The notes: generated from the letters alone by a model not told the origin. Numbered from the stretch's first letter, positions 48,641 through 60,447 are shown. The stretch is DNA of 64,000 nucleotides from Saccharomyces paradoxus (GCF_002079055.1 NC_047493.1:186001-250000); one strand, 5' to 3'. Program-made: numbers and translations.

Positions 48641-50491
48641 TTAATTATTTGCCACTGAGACATCGTTATAATCGAACGGTAACTTATAATAAATGATTAT
48701 GTCTCCCGACCTTCTTGAATCCCAGTGTGCAAGGGAGTTGAAGAATCTATTATATTCAACATATGATGAATCTTTCAGAAAATCCTTCAGAAATGCATTT
48801 TCCATGTGCTCGAAAACAACCAAATAGGTCGGCCATTCGTGGTTGTATGTTTTGCCTGGACTCCTTAGATTCTTACGGAATAGAGGTGGAAAATTTCTAT
48901 AAATGAATGTAGATATATCGTCATACAAATGGTCACTTTCATCCATGTAGGTCTCAAGTTTGGAGTAAGCCTCTGGATCTTCAAGTAGATGCAATGGGGG
49001 GTTGCAAGTAATTGACCACAGATCTGAAATATCACTGCGGTGCAGGTAACTTTGACCAGGCGTCGAATGACAGGGCATTATAAATCCCAAACTATCTATT
49101 TCTGGCTCTTCGTGCAAAAATTTTATAACTTCAATAGATCCACATTCGTGGAATGTGTCCAAAAGTAATGCCACAAATACTGACACGAATGGAACAAGCC
49201 AGAGTAAAGATTTTAAGCTGGTCATTTTTTTTCCATATTCTTTATTAAGTTTTAAGAGGCCAAATGATGATATCAATATGAAAAGCGGCTGCAATGGGAA
49301 AATGAACCTAAACTCCTTATGAGGTAAGCTGGAATATACTAAAAGATTAAACACAATAGTGAGTTTCACTTGGAAAAATGGATTCAAGTACCTTTTAGGA
49401 AAACTCTTTTTGCTGAGCCGAAAGAATAGTCCAAACACGAAAACAGGAATACTTGCACCCAATATGATAGGTAGGCTTTGAAAGAGATGAAAATGCCAAG
49501 GAGCCACCCCATAGAATTTTGATAGCGGTGTCATAAGGTTGAATTTTAGAAATCGAAAGAGGGGAAATGTTATTTTCTTATAAAAATAGGTGTCAATAAT
49601 CGTATTCGCAGTAAATACCAGCAAAAATGACCGGATAACTTTAGAAAAAGTGACAGAAAGTAAGCGATACTGCTTTTTGGATACCAAGTTTAATATCAGG
49701 GAAATGCCGGGAATTATCCAAATAAGTCCACTGCTAGGCCTTTGTAAACATGCCAAAAATGCAAAAATAAGCGCTTTGGTAAAAGATGATTCTCTTACCA
49801 TTTGTCCGCCTGTCCAATCCCAATAGTAGAGCGCAATAGAAGTCAGAACCATTTCAAAAGAGTTGATGAACGTTCTTGTAATAAAAAAACAATTGAAAAA
49901 ATTAGTTAAACTTAGAAGCAGGGCAAACTTCGTAATCTCAGATAAATCAGCGCGTCTTTCCCTCTCCTCCTTGTCACTCTTCTTATCAAGTGTCAGTAAA
50001 TATAACTTTTGAACAAATCTTATCGTATAGTATTCCCCTATGGAGGCTAGCAGCGCCATAACTATTTTTGGAGCATATATTACACCGGAATATTCAAATG
50101 ATCGTGTGATGTCAAAGGGAAGTCTTTTTAAGTCTTCAGCGATTTGCCAAGTTAATTCATATTTCGGTAGTAGTAAAATCAATAAATCAGACCCTATCGT
50201 TGAGAGAAGAAGAAGGGTATAATGAAGAAGGATCGACGATAGAGAAACCAATCTGTAAGTCAACTCAAAAATCATTGGAAATAAATAGCTACGAACTCCA
50301 GACCTCCATTCCCAAGTCAGTTCACCATATTTGAAAGCCTTCCAATGGGCCGGTTCCAACGCTTGCCAAAACTCATCAGCTTGAAAGAAGGTTTTTGTCA
50401 AAACTGCATTCAGTACTCTGAAAGTTAGAAAAATACAAAAGATTTGCGTCCGTCCTACTTTAGGCTTTGCCCCATTAACTTCCTCGGCCAT
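48641..50491 (-). CDS. GPI10: GPI-anchor alpha-1,2-mannosyltransferase III (PIG-B)
   Basis: Gpi10 adds the third mannose to the GPI precursor in the ER lumen from dolichol-phosphate-mannose; it is essential. The 616-residue protein is a GT22-family multispanning enzyme with about ten hydrophobic segments. The first lumenal loop carries the family signature in TKTFFQADEFWQALEPAHW (an acidic DE pair, residues about 34-52), then TWEWRSGVRSYLFP. The segment YSSLPHKEFRFIFPLQPLF is the conserved HKE/RF motif of this family. The start ATG is at 50489-50491. It is divergent from HUL5 across 234 bp, which include a tandem 10-bp repeat. Confidence 0.95.
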   Translation of the reverse strand: MAEEVNGAKPKVGRTQIFCIFLTFRVLNAVLTKTFFQADEFWQALEPAHWKAFKYGELTWEWRSGVRSYLFPMIFELTYRLVSLSSILLHYTLLLLSTIGSDLLILLLPKYELTWQIAEDLKRLPFDITRSFEYSGVIYAPKIVMALLASIGEYYTIRFVQKLYLLTLDKKSDKEERERRADLSEITKFALLLSLTNFFNCFFITRTFINSFEMVLTSIALYYWDWTGGQMVRESSFTKALIFAFLACLQRPSSGLIWIIPGISLILNLVSKKQYRLLSVTFSKVIRSFLLVFTANTIIDTYFYKKITFPLFRFLKFNLMTPLSKFYGVAPWHFHLFQSLPIILGASIPVFVFGLFFRLSKKSFPKRYLNPFFQVKLTIVFNLLVYSSLPHKEFRFIFPLQPLFILISSFGLLKLNKEYGKKMTSLKSLLWLVPFVSVFVALLLDTFHECGSIEVIKFLHEEPEIDSLGFIMPCHSTPGQSYLHRSDISDLWSITCNPPLHLLEDPEAYSKLETYMDESDHLYDDISTFIYRNFPPLFRKNLRSPGKTYNHEWPTYLVVFEHMENAFLKDFLKDSSYVEYNRFFNSLAHWDSRRSGDIIIYYKLPFDYNDVSVANN

Positions 50492-50725
50492 TGGGAGTTA
50501 GATACTATGTTATGCTACACTATTCTACACTATTTTAGTGGCTTTTATCTTTTTCCGTTCGTCATAGTGTAAATGGCTTGAATTTCTGATACCTTAAAAG
50601 CTCGCCTTTTCCGCACTATATCGATCTCATTTGAACTTATAAGGATGACTCGCATAAAGCATTATTCGAGTGGCAAAGTACTATAATACATCTCAAGTAG
50701 CGTTTCCAAGCATTCAGATTCAAAA
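50492..50725. promoter_or_regulatory. Divergent promoter GPI10/HUL5
   Basis: Contains a perfect tandem 10-bp repeat CTACACTATT at 50515-50534. A 13-codon upstream ORF at 50645-50686 (ATG ACT CGC..., TAA) ends 39 bp before the HUL5 ATG. The uORF start includes TGACTC, a Gcn4-like core. Confidence 0.4.
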
Positions 50726-53458
50726 ATGTTGAATTTCACGGGTCAAACAAGGAGAAGGAATGTTAATCTGGGGAATAGGGCTCGAAATACAAAAAAGGAT
50801 TTACTGGAGAAGGCCAAAAGGGAACGTGAAAGGAGAGCTCAAGATAAACTTAAAGAAGACGCTAGTAAAACCATCCAGAAAAGCATTAGAAGACATTTCG
50901 CAAATGTTAGGCTCTTCAAGAGCACGTTTACGAATTCGCAACTAGTTCATATGATACCAGCTTACGGGGGCAAATTAATCTATTACATTTCTCAATATGA
51001 TCTGCAACAACTGTTGAAGCTATCACATGATTTTTTGAGTTTCTACCCTAATTCGCTAGGTAACAAACAGCTGTTGAGCTTGTTGAAGCTATATCAAGAT
51101 GATACACTGGTGGCTGAAACTATAAGCGATCTGAACATGAAATATGCTACCGTTGACGAATTTTTAAATAGTCTATCCATTTATCTTCGTAGAGCTTCCT
51201 GCTTAAATTATTCTTCAGCTTCTAAATTGGCTGATGTTATAGAGGCATGGGGAGTGATGGGTAGCAGTGCCTCCACCAGTATCTTTTCGATACCGCTAGG
51301 ATCTTATGAAGAACGGCCATTTGCATTAGAGTTTTACTGCATACTTGCGGAAAGAAACCTTTTACCCAAGTTTATCAACACAGATCCGATATTATGGGAT
51401 AACATGGCAAAGACATATTCACATTGCAGTAGAGACGGCCAAAAAAATATCGCCAAGCTGCTGATACCAAATTTCAACAATCATATTGCTTCGTCGGTCT
51501 TGCCTAGCGATAACGACTATGTCTTGAAATTCTACGAAAAGACGTTTATAGATGAAGTTATCTCTACTACCACAAATCATGTTTCTGATGAAGATCACGT
51601 TAAAAATTTGATGTGCTACATTGCAAGCTCCCCCAATCAAAGCTGTAAAAATTCTGTCCTTATTACATTACTTTCTAACAAGGAGTTTGTGAGAAAACTC
51701 TCGTGGGAATTCTTTCACACAAAGTTTAATGCGAGTAAGACCGAGGCCCACCCTCTCTTTTCAGTTTTAGCACAGCTCATCGACATGCACCTTTTAATAT
51801 CGACTGATCGGGAGTTGTTAGATTATAACTCTGTGATACCCATTGAAGAACTGAAGAGATTTACATCCACATTAAAGGATTTTACTTTCCGACAATATTG
51901 GGAATTACCTAAAACTGAAAGGAACCCCATGTTAAAGGAAGCAGTACCACTTTTGAGCAAAGTTTACGAAAGAGACTCAAGATTGCACTTTCTATCCTCA
52001 GGGAATAATCCAACCTACTGGGAAAACTCAGAAAAGCAATTTTTGAATTTGAGGTTTTACGAAGAGTTACAGGAGTATGAAGATTTGTATAGAGAACACT
52101 TAGAACAGGAAAATGATGAGGATATGGAAAAGGAAATAGATCTTGATAAGGAAAGGCCTTCACTGAAGTCTTTATTACTAAACAAAATGAAAAAGAGGTT
52201 AAAATCATCATTACGTTTCCGGAAGCTGGAAATACTTTTGGAATTACCATTTTTCATTCCTTTTGAGGAAAGAGTGGACCTATTTTACATGTTCATTGCG
52301 CTTGACAAGAAACGGTTATCCTTAGATGACGACCACAACTTAATGAATATGTTTGCTCCTTGGGCTTCGACCGGCATGAGGAAACAATCCGCTATTATCT
52401 CTAGAGAAAATGTCTTAGAAGATGCTTTCAACGCATTTAACTCTATAGGAGAAAGGTTCAAAGCATCATTGGATGTTACTTTCATAAATGAATTCGGCGA
52501 AGAAGCTGGTATTGATGGCGGTGGTATTACCAAAGAATTTTTAACTACTGTGTCTGATGAAGGATTTAAAGATCCAAAGCACGAATTGTTTCGGACAAAT
52601 GATCGCTATGAGCTGTATCCTTCGATTGTTTATGACACTTCGAAACTGAAGTATATATGGTTTCTCGGAAAGGTGGTAGGTAAATGCTTATATGAGCATG
52701 TTTTGATAGATGTATCTTTTGCTGATTTCTTTTTGAAAAAATTATTAAATTACTCGAACGGATTCCTATCTTCCTTTTCTGATCTGGGAAGCTATGACTC
52801 GGTGCTGTATAGCAATTTGATCAAATTATTAAATATGACTACTGATGAGATCAAGTCTTTGGATTTAACGTTTGAAATTGATGAGCCTGAAAGTCCTGCA
52901 AAAGTGGTTGACTTAATCCCTAATGGTTCAAAAACATACGTGACGAAGGATAATGTGTTGTTATACGTTACTAAAGTAACGGATTACAAGTTAAACAAAA
53001 GGTGCTTCAAACCGGTTTCCGCATTTCATGGGGGGCTCAGTGTTATCATTGCTCCGCATTGGATGGAAATGTTTAACTCTATAGAACTACAAATGTTAAT
53101 ATCAGGTGAAAGGGATAACATCGATTTAGATGATTTAAAATCCAACACAGAATACGGGGGCTATACAGAAGAAGATCAGACAATTGTAGATTTTTGGGAG
53201 GTTTTGAACGAGTTTAAATTTGAAGAGAAACTGAATTTTTTGAAATTTGTTACTTCCGTCCCACAAGCCCCTTTGCAAGGCTTCAAGGCGTTAGATCCAA
53301 AATTTGGTATCAGAAATGCTGGGACAGAAAAGTACAGATTGCCTACGGCATCTACCTGTGTTAATTTATTGAAATTGCCAGATTATAAAAACAAAAAAAT
53401 TTTGAGAGAAAAATTATTGTATGCAATAAACTCGGGTGCCAGGTTCGACTTATCATAA
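50726..53458 (+). CDS. HUL5: HECT-type E3/E4 ubiquitin ligase Hul5
   Basis: Hul5 associates with the proteasome, extends ubiquitin chains on substrates (E4 activity) and handles misfolded cytosolic proteins after heat shock. The 910-residue protein has a basic N-terminus with an IQ-like motif, ASKTIQKSIRRHF (about 48-60). A long helical region follows, then the C-terminal HECT domain (about 580-910): EFGEEAGIDGGGITKEFL starts the conserved core. LPTASTCVNLLKLPDY contains the catalytic Cys878, and the tail ends LLYAINSGARFDLS. Length equals the reference as I recall it. The start is the ATG at 50726. Confidence 0.96.
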   Translation: MLNFTGQTRRRNVNLGNRARNTKKDLLEKAKRERERRAQDKLKEDASKTIQKSIRRHFANVRLFKSTFTNSQLVHMIPAYGGKLIYYISQYDLQQLLKLSHDFLSFYPNSLGNKQLLSLLKLYQDDTLVAETISDLNMKYATVDEFLNSLSIYLRRASCLNYSSASKLADVIEAWGVMGSSASTSIFSIPLGSYEERPFALEFYCILAERNLLPKFINTDPILWDNMAKTYSHCSRDGQKNIAKLLIPNFNNHIASSVLPSDNDYVLKFYEKTFIDEVISTTTNHVSDEDHVKNLMCYIASSPNQSCKNSVLITLLSNKEFVRKLSWEFFHTKFNASKTEAHPLFSVLAQLIDMHLLISTDRELLDYNSVIPIEELKRFTSTLKDFTFRQYWELPKTERNPMLKEAVPLLSKVYERDSRLHFLSSGNNPTYWENSEKQFLNLRFYEELQEYEDLYREHLEQENDEDMEKEIDLDKERPSLKSLLLNKMKKRLKSSLRFRKLEILLELPFFIPFEERVDLFYMFIALDKKRLSLDDDHNLMNMFAPWASTGMRKQSAIISRENVLEDAFNAFNSIGERFKASLDVTFINEFGEEAGIDGGGITKEFLTTVSDEGFKDPKHELFRTNDRYELYPSIVYDTSKLKYIWFLGKVVGKCLYEHVLIDVSFADFFLKKLLNYSNGFLSSFSDLGSYDSVLYSNLIKLLNMTTDEIKSLDLTFEIDEPESPAKVVDLIPNGSKTYVTKDNVLLYVTKVTDYKLNKRCFKPVSAFHGGLSVIIAPHWMEMFNSIELQMLISGERDNIDLDDLKSNTEYGGYTEEDQTIVDFWEVLNEFKFEEKLNFLKFVTSVPQAPLQGFKALDPKFGIRNAGTEKYRLPTASTCVNLLKLPDYKNKKILREKLLYAINSGARFDLS

Positions 53459-53709
53459 TTAATTTATAGGCAGATTTTTAGTTTTATATACACTATAGAA
53501 AAGGAAATTATACGCATGTATGCGGAGATAATCGAGATAATTTAAGTTTTGCTTTATTGGTAATGTTTTCAGTCTGACCTTTATCTATCATTCTAATTTT
53601 GGTCGGAAACGCTTGACAAAAAAAACAACTAGTTATAATCCCTTAAACGGTGTGAAATCGACAATGAATATGAAATTTATAATTATCTTATACCAAAACT
53701 TTCAAGATT
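53459..53709. terminator. Convergent 3' region HUL5/YGL140C
   Basis: 251 bp between convergent stops, AT-rich with TATATA-type and TATGTA-like efficiency elements near 53485-53525. An 81-codon plus-strand frame (53613-53858) runs into antisense YGL140C and is not called. Confidence 0.45.
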
Positions 53710-56700
53710 TCAGTCCTTCTTCTCCTTCATGTGACTTAGCACCATTTTCAAAGCTAATGGTAAATCATCATCGGAGCTTTCATCATCGTTTAGGTAATTC
53801 GGATCCGCATTACCAAGGGTGCTATGTCTGCTTAAGCTCGACAATTGACCAGAGGTAGAAGCTATGGAAAATGCTCTATTTCTAAACGTCTTTGGTAAGC
53901 CATCTGAGTTTTGGCCTGCTTTGTGAGAAGCGATCCGCGATAGGTTCAATGCTGCCGGATTATCATTTCCTTCGTATGCCATGGGACATTCCGGCTCATA
54001 ACTTCTTGTGGAATCAGGAGAAATTTGAGATTCGTTAGAATTTGAACTTTGTAAACTTTCATTTCCTTCCGAAATTATAGAAGTACCATCAAATGGGGTC
54101 CGATTGCGCCGTGTCTTCCTGGGGTTACTTTTTCCGTTGATAAAATTATCAAATCCTGTTACCGCCTCTGCAGCCCAGTCCTCGTAAAGTGGACGCGATA
54201 AAAATCCGTATTTAAACTCATTTACACCAACCAAAATTTTAGTCAAATTTAACAGTTCTTCAATATATTCAATTATTTCCTCCGATGCAGCACTAGATGC
54301 GTTCCAGCTTAAAAATTTTTCTTTTAGAACGTATTCGTGAGGATTAACCGTTGTGTTGGTCTGTCCCCGTCTATTCATTGTCATCACTAGGCCTTCATTT
54401 TCATCGTCATCTTCTTCATCACCGTCAGCGTAGTTTCCTTTATTCAGCTTTTGTACTTTATCACTCAGGTTCGAAATTTGTCCAGGATATCTTATTCGTA
54501 AGGTTTGACGCACTTTATTAATCAGTCTTCTGTGAGCAATTCTTGCACTGGGCAAAAATTGGGGTAACGGGGTCTTATTTATAAATGCCTCTTGAAGTGC
54601 TCTCATTAGGCATGAAACGCTTCCCACCATTTGGCGTCGATATGGATAGACTGCACTGTTGAATTCTTCAATGACAGCACTTCCATTTTGCTTTCTTAGT
54701 AGGGAAATCGTATCAATTCTTTCTATGATTTGCTTCTGAATAAATATAACTTGAGTGAAAACATTCTCCAACTCGGTGTATTCGCCCTTTAATCTCGGTT
54801 CCTGCCTAGTTAGTCCTTTGTAGGCCGTAGCACGGGCCAACGCCTCCTTAGCACTTTTTGATATCTTTTCGATTTTTCTGTATTTCTCGTCGCTCATACT
54901 GTCTGCGACTTGCTCTCCTTCTAATCCGGTGGCGTAGAGAAGTTCCATTTCCGATATACAACCACAGACAAAGGAAATTTCCTCATTTAATTGCTCCCGT
55001 GCTTTCAATGGAAAGAAAAACACCTGAACTATTAATGCTACTCCTCCACCATACCCGACAGCTAAACATCTCTTGGCAAAACTGGTCAGAATATCATCTT
55101 GGGAGGGAAGTATTGCGGCAAGCATAACAATATAAATACTAATAATTTCAATGATTGCGGCCTTCACGTAGGGTGTACCTAATAAATAGTAAAACCCAGG
55201 AATGGCTCCAAAAACGGTAATGACCGTTTCCAAATATGGATTGGTTTGGTTGACAGCAGCAACATAAGAAAGATAACCCCAGGCCGCTCCAAAAATAACT
55301 CCCACAGCACGCAAAAAGAAGACCCAGAAGGTCCCTCCCACGGAAGGTTCCAAACAAAGTATACACACGAAACCAATCCAGGTACCACGGTAGTCTATAT
55401 ACCACTGCCTTGTCTTAGGAATAAACATTGGAAATGAAGCCAACATTAATGCAATGGCTACCTGAAACCCAAATCTAAAGTGAGGATGTGATACTTCACA
55501 AAATTTATCAATTGAAATCAGCATGGACATAAACGAAAACCTGCCTTGCCTCTTGGAAGTTCTATTAGTTCCGAATGTAGTTGTTTTGGTTAAGGTTAAT
55601 GGTGAGGAAGAAGTGTCAGAGGTAGAAGATAAATTCCCTTTGGGTTCACTTGTTATTGGTAGATCTAATGATGTGTCATCTTTTGCAAGGTTCTTATTCG
55701 ATGAAACTTTTTGAGACAAAAGTTCGTTCTCTTCATAATCTGGTCTTCTGATGACTGTGTCATGGGCAAACCCATTGGTAGTACCATTGAACGTACCCTT
55801 CAATGTATCATTTTCGGTCACTGAATTCCTATCGCCTTTTAACCAAATAGAAAATGTCTCGTAGTTGTTCAATACTAAAAACCAAAGCCTCTTGCCTCTT
55901 AACCAGCCTTTCTTCTCTTGTATCTGGCGTTTCACTAGAATGTCTTTGACAGACTCCATAATTGTCAAAGTTGAATCTGCAGTTTGTCTGAAGTTTAATA
56001 AAAAGCTAGACAACAAAAACATCTCGTCACTGGGACTCATAATATCAATATCAAACTCTAACATTTCTGATTTGAATTTTGCTTTACATTCTTCTAACGC
56101 GTGCTTTAGGTCATTAATCTTATTCTGGATGTCAATATCATTAGGCAGATTATTGGTGTTATTGCTGAATGTGGGGAAATTACCATCCTTGAACATTGAG
56201 CAAGAATGAACCCTTGAAACATTGACATCAAATGCATGAGCAAGTACCAATTTCGCCATATACATGCACTCACTCATTGTCCGATGTAAACTATAAATTG
56301 CCGGATGCAACTTATCGATAACCTTTAGCAATTTCTCAGCATTTGCAAAGCTGATTTCTTTATTCTTTGGCAATGTTAAAGCTGCAACATCATCAGGCCT
56401 GAGCTTATTATCATGTCTTGCTAATAAAATGAATTCCAATTGACATGTATTAACTAACCCATTGATGTAGACTGTTAAGTTTTCCAAAGTAGAAATAATT
56501 GGTTTTAATTTAGTCGGCGACACGTAAGCATAGGTAAACTCATAGATGCACTCGTGAAGGACTACTCGACAGTTATTAACTTTAGAAGAAATCAGTGACT
56601 TCATCTTCAGCAGCTTACCTAACGAAACAGGATCTCTACTGTACAGTTGGCTACTATTGTGCGGATCCACTGCGATAAAAAAGTTTATGGAATAGTCAAT

Positions 56701-57366
56701 GGACTTATGAAGTTCATTCATAGCATCAATAGTTGTGTTACCCAAATATGTGGTTCCCCATTCAGGAAACAATACAAGATTCCAAAAAATCGACATTGCA
56801 ATGCCCAGGTAGAAAGGGGTGCTGTAAGCTTTAGCAATAGTACCTGCTGTTTCATTCAAAGGATCCATAAAGGCGAAATGAACCACGACGAAAAGAGGGA
56901 AAACAATACCAAAGTAATAATGAGACACAGATCTCATCCAGCCATGAAAAAAAAGCATAATCACTTCGAAAACAGCCAAAATTGCTAATCCTGCTTCATA
57001 TCTTTTATAGTGCAACACATGCTGCTGTGCCTCTGTTAATTCATGCCAAGAACTCCCTAGGCATCGTTGCGCAAGAAATCGGCCGAAGATTGCGTAAGCT
57101 AGTCCAAATATTAACCCCGTTATGCAATAGATAGCACCATGTATGGTACCTCCCACCCTTCTCCCAGGGTGAACAATAACGGAAATCATTGGAAGCATCG
57201 CAGGGGCTGCTCCCAAATGCGCCGTTATCTTCGGTATCAAGCAAAATATGAAAGCCACTGTTGTATTAACAGTTGATTTACATATTCTCTTTGCAAGGAT
57301 TCTGTCACAGGGGAAATAATACAGCCATAACTTCTGAATCTTAGTCAACTTCGATTTAAGCGACAT
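53710..57366 (-). CDS. YGL140C: Multispanning membrane protein of the BRE4/FUSC (aromatic acid exporter-like) type, function unknown
   Basis: No function is established. The 1218-residue product has two clusters of about six hydrophobic helices, at about 30-230 and about 640-800. This is the duplicated layout of the fungal Bre4/DUF2421 and bacterial FUSC/aromatic-acid-exporter families. Conserved-looking stretches are [28 protein letters not shown] in the first half and [39 protein letters not shown] in the second, which occupy equivalent positions. Soluble helical domains follow each cluster, and the C-terminal tail is Ser/Asn-rich and disordered. A transport role in plasma or endomembranes is inferred from the family only. 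The start ATG is at 57364-57366; it is one residue shorter than the reference I recall. Confidence 0.88.
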   Translation of the reverse strand: MSLKSKLTKIQKLWLYYFPCDRILAKRICKSTVNTTVAFIFCLIPKITAHLGAAPAMLPMISVIVHPGRRVGGTIHGAIYCITGLIFGLAYAIFGRFLAQRCLGSSWHELTEAQQHVLHYKRYEAGLAILAVFEVIMLFFHGWMRSVSHYYFGIVFPLFVVVHFAFMDPLNETAGTIAKAYSTPFYLGIAMSIFWNLVLFPEWGTTYLGNTTIDAMNELHKSIDYSINFFIAVDPHNSSQLYSRDPVSLGKLLKMKSLISSKVNNCRVVLHECIYEFTYAYVSPTKLKPIISTLENLTVYINGLVNTCQLEFILLARHDNKLRPDDVAALTLPKNKEISFANAEKLLKVIDKLHPAIYSLHRTMSECMYMAKLVLAHAFDVNVSRVHSCSMFKDGNFPTFSNNTNNLPNDIDIQNKINDLKHALEECKAKFKSEMLEFDIDIMSPSDEMFLLSSFLLNFRQTADSTLTIMESVKDILVKRQIQEKKGWLRGKRLWFLVLNNYETFSIWLKGDRNSVTENDTLKGTFNGTTNGFAHDTVIRRPDYEENELLSQKVSSNKNLAKDDTSLDLPITSEPKGNLSSTSDTSSSPLTLTKTTTFGTNRTSKRQGRFSFMSMLISIDKFCEVSHPHFRFGFQVAIALMLASFPMFIPKTRQWYIDYRGTWIGFVCILCLEPSVGGTFWVFFLRAVGVIFGAAWGYLSYVAAVNQTNPYLETVITVFGAIPGFYYLLGTPYVKAAIIEIISIYIVMLAAILPSQDDILTSFAKRCLAVGYGGGVALIVQVFFFPLKAREQLNEEISFVCGCISEMELLYATGLEGEQVADSMSDEKYRKIEKISKSAKEALARATAYKGLTRQEPRLKGEYTELENVFTQVIFIQKQIIERIDTISLLRKQNGSAVIEEFNSAVYPYRRQMVGSVSCLMRALQEAFINKTPLPQFLPSARIAHRRLINKVRQTLRIRYPGQISNLSDKVQKLNKGNYADGDEEDDDENEGLVMTMNRRGQTNTTVNPHEYVLKEKFLSWNASSAASEEIIEYIEELLNLTKILVGVNEFKYGFLSRPLYEDWAAEAVTGFDNFINGKSNPRKTRRNRTPFDGTSIISEGNESLQSSNSNESQISPDSTRSYEPECPMAYEGNDNPAALNLSRIASHKAGQNSDGLPKTFRNRAFSIASTSGQLSSLSRHSTLGNADPNYLNDDESSDDDLPLALKMVLSHMKEKKD

Positions 57367-58038
57367 GAGCGAATGATGAAGTCAAGCAACTGATGCAAAG
57401 GATAAGGAAGAATTCCGCTTGGAAATATGTCTCTTCTAACTCCAGGATAGGAAAGGAATACAGTAAAAATAGTGTATAATACACAGTTCGACCACGACTG
57501 CAATTATAACCCCTCGATAGCAGCTTTTAGTAGAGATGAAGATAGTTACAGAATCTCTTTTTTCTCATAGACATCAAGCTAATAGTTCTTATCGGTATCA
57601 GCCTTTTGAAGATTTATCAATTTTATGGCAGGGTAATGGTTGCTTCTTTTCCCAGCAGCGGCCCATCGCTTTAATTTTAAACAGTTGATTCCTTTAGCTG
57701 TTGACTACACAAGGGCGGTCTTTGTTGGGACTGGAAGGTAGAAAGCCACCTGAGTCCTATTGCTGTCTGTACCATCTATCTATTTACGGACACTATCAAA
57801 GTTGCTTAAAGACGCTTCTGTTCATCCGTTTTTCCAGAAGATCAACACTCAAGACAACAAAACAATTCGAAGACGTCATTCGTTATAGAGTGCCAATCAA
57901 CATTGGTGGGTGCTAGAAGAATCCTTCGCATAATTTAGCTTAGAAAAGCCTTTTTATTTACTAGGCAGGCCATAAAATAAAAAACAACAATAACAACAAC
58001 AAATAGTGGAAAACTAGAAAATTATACCCCTCACAGAA
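57367..58038. promoter_or_regulatory. Divergent promoter YGL140C/FLC3
   Basis: 672 bp with no gene. A 71-codon frame at 57701-57916 has no recognisable product. A CAA-rich leader (about 57985-58003) precedes FLC3, typical of yeast 5' untranslated sequence. Confidence 0.4.
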
Positions 58039-60447
58039 ATGAAATTTCTTCAGACTTACAAGTCATGCTCATTAATTGGACTAATAATATCGCTAGCCAG
58101 TAAGATAAATCTTGCAGAAGCAAAAAGGAAACTGGTAGCGACATCATTAGTCACATGTATGGAAAACTCTCAGCTGTCAGCAAATAGTTTTGACGTTGTC
58201 TTCGATCCAGACGACAGATCGCTACATTATAATCTTGATATGTCAACACAGATTGATTCTTATATTTACGCTGATATTGATGTCTACGCATATGGTTTCA
58301 AGATCATTACTAAAAACGTCGATCTTTGTTCAATCAATTGGAAGCAGTTTTGCCCGGTTCACCCAGGTAATATTCAGATCGACTCTATTGAATACATTTC
58401 TAGCAAGTACGTAGATGACATTCCTGGTATTGCATACCAAGTCCCAGATATCGACGCATATGCTAGGGTCAAGATCACTAATAATGTGAGTGATTACCTA
58501 GCATGTATTCAAATATACTTCTCCAATGGTAAGACAGTTTCTCAGATTGGTGTAAAATGGGCAACTGCAGTGGTAGCGGGAATTGGTCTTTTACTATCGG
58601 CCATCCTATCCACTTTTGGCAATTCTACCGCAGCCTCACATATTTCTGCCAACACAATGTCGCTTTTCTTATATTTCCAATCGGTTGTTGTGGTCGCCAT
58701 GCAGCATGTTCATCGAGTTCCACCTATTGCTGCAGCCTGGGCGGAAAATTTGGTTTGGTCAATGGGCTTAATTAGAATCTCTTTCATGCAAAGGATCTTC
58801 CGGTGGTATGTACAATCCACTGGCGGCACACCTAGTCTGTACTTGACCTCGACTTCTATGTCTGTTTTGGCTCAAAGAAGTTGGGAATATTTGATGGAAC
58901 TCCCATTAATGAAAAGAGCTACCAACGTTTTATATGGTAATGCGAATACATTAATTTTTAGAGGAATCAAAAGGCTGGGCTATAAAATGGGGATTGAAAA
59001 TACATCCATAGTTTGTACCGGTTTCACATTCTTCGTTTTATGTGGATATGTACTGGCTGGATTTATCATGGTGGTCAAATGCTGTGTGGAATTAGCTGTC
59101 AGACTGGGATGGATCCAAAAGGCAAGGTTTTGGGGATTCAGGAAACAATGGAAAATGATTTTAAAGGGCGCTATTTTAAGATACATTTACATCGGTTTCG
59201 TTCAGTTAACAATCCTCAGTTTTTGGGAATTTACTGAGAGAGATTCCGCTGCTGTGATCGTCATCGCATGCCTTTTTATTCTTTTATCATGTGGGTTAAT
59301 GCTTTGGGCTGCATGGAGGACTGTTTTTTTCGCAAGAAGATCTGTTGCGTTGTACAACAACCCAGCAGCCTTGTTGTATGGTGATGAATACGTCTTACAC
59401 AAATATGGATTCTTTTACACAATGTTCAACGCTAATCGTTACTGGTGGAATATTGTCCTTTTATCCTACATTTTTGTAAAATCATTATTAGTTGGATTTG
59501 CTCAAGCTTCCGGTCAAACACAAGTTCTTTTCATGTTTATATTAGATTTGTTTTACTTTGTTGCTATTATCTACTACAAGCCCTACCTGGACCGTCCAAC
59601 AAACATAATGAATATTTTAATTGCTACTGTTACCGTAGTCAATTCATTTCTTTTCATGTTTTTCTCGGACTTGTTTAACCAAAGCTACAAGGTAGCTGCC
59701 ATTATGGGATGGATATTTTTCATCATGAACGCTGCATTCTCGTTCATTTTATTATTGATGATATTGGCATTCGCTGGTATGATGCTTTTCTCAAAGAATC
59801 CCGATCTAAGATTTAAACCTGCTAAGGACGATAGAACTTCTTTCCAAAGGAACACCATGAAACCAGAAGGTATTGTCAACAGATCCGCAGCAAACGAGTT
59901 GCTTGCGCTGGGCAATGTTGCAAAAGATCATAACGATAATTCGGATTACGAATCAAATGATACTGGTGTAAATGATGAACTAAAACAAGGACAAGATGAA
60001 ACCACTCCCACAACCGTAACATCAAGTGATGACTACAAGCCTACATTTTCAGAGAAAATATTGAGTAAATTCACAAGACCTAAGAATAACAATACGAGCA
60101 CAGATGCTTTGAGAGTTGAAACTCCCAATCAACAAATGTTTCCTCACAATTTAACGAATCTCTCACGCGAAAATCTATCAACATTAGGCTCTAAACCATA
60201 TCCAGGGCACACTAGATCACAATCTGATGCACATAATGGATTGATCAACTCCTTTGAAGAAGAAGATACAAGTTCAAATACTGATCCATTTCATGACTCC
60301 ACAGAAGGAGACCTTTTAGATACCTCAAGTTCAGACGGAGGATTTAGGTCGCAAAACTATGTTAGAGATGACAGCATAAATAGTTTAGGAAATAATAAAC
60401 AACCACTAAGGAAACCTCCCGGATTTTTCGATGAAGGATTCATGTGA
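58039..60447 (+). CDS. FLC3: Putative FAD transporter / TRP-like channel Flc3
   Basis: Flc3 belongs to the fungal FLC/TRP-like family with Flc1 and Flc2, proposed to move FAD into the ER and to affect calcium homeostasis and the cell wall. The 802-residue protein has a signal peptide (about 1-28, ending SKINLAEA) and a lumenal ML-like beta domain (about 30-165) with conserved cysteines (TCMEN, DLCS, QFCPVHPG, LACIQIYF). About nine TM helices follow (about 175-600), with the family stretch WWNIVLLSYIFVKSLLVGFAQASGQTQV. A long cytosolic Ser/Asn/Asp-rich tail (about 610-802) looks disordered and likely phosphorylated. The start ATG is at 58039 and the length equals the reference from memory. Confidence 0.94.
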   Translation: MKFLQTYKSCSLIGLIISLASKINLAEAKRKLVATSLVTCMENSQLSANSFDVVFDPDDRSLHYNLDMSTQIDSYIYADIDVYAYGFKIITKNVDLCSINWKQFCPVHPGNIQIDSIEYISSKYVDDIPGIAYQVPDIDAYARVKITNNVSDYLACIQIYFSNGKTVSQIGVKWATAVVAGIGLLLSAILSTFGNSTAASHISANTMSLFLYFQSVVVVAMQHVHRVPPIAAAWAENLVWSMGLIRISFMQRIFRWYVQSTGGTPSLYLTSTSMSVLAQRSWEYLMELPLMKRATNVLYGNANTLIFRGIKRLGYKMGIENTSIVCTGFTFFVLCGYVLAGFIMVVKCCVELAVRLGWIQKARFWGFRKQWKMILKGAILRYIYIGFVQLTILSFWEFTERDSAAVIVIACLFILLSCGLMLWAAWRTVFFARRSVALYNNPAALLYGDEYVLHKYGFFYTMFNANRYWWNIVLLSYIFVKSLLVGFAQASGQTQVLFMFILDLFYFVAIIYYKPYLDRPTNIMNILIATVTVVNSFLFMFFSDLFNQSYKVAAIMGWIFFIMNAAFSFILLLMILAFAGMMLFSKNPDLRFKPAKDDRTSFQRNTMKPEGIVNRSAANELLALGNVAKDHNDNSDYESNDTGVNDELKQGQDETTPTTVTSSDDYKPTFSEKILSKFTRPKNNNTSTDALRVETPNQQMFPHNLTNLSRENLSTLGSKPYPGHTRSQSDAHNGLINSFEEEDTSSNTDPFHDSTEGDLLDTSSSDGGFRSQNYVRDDSINSLGNNKQPLRKPPGFFDEGFM

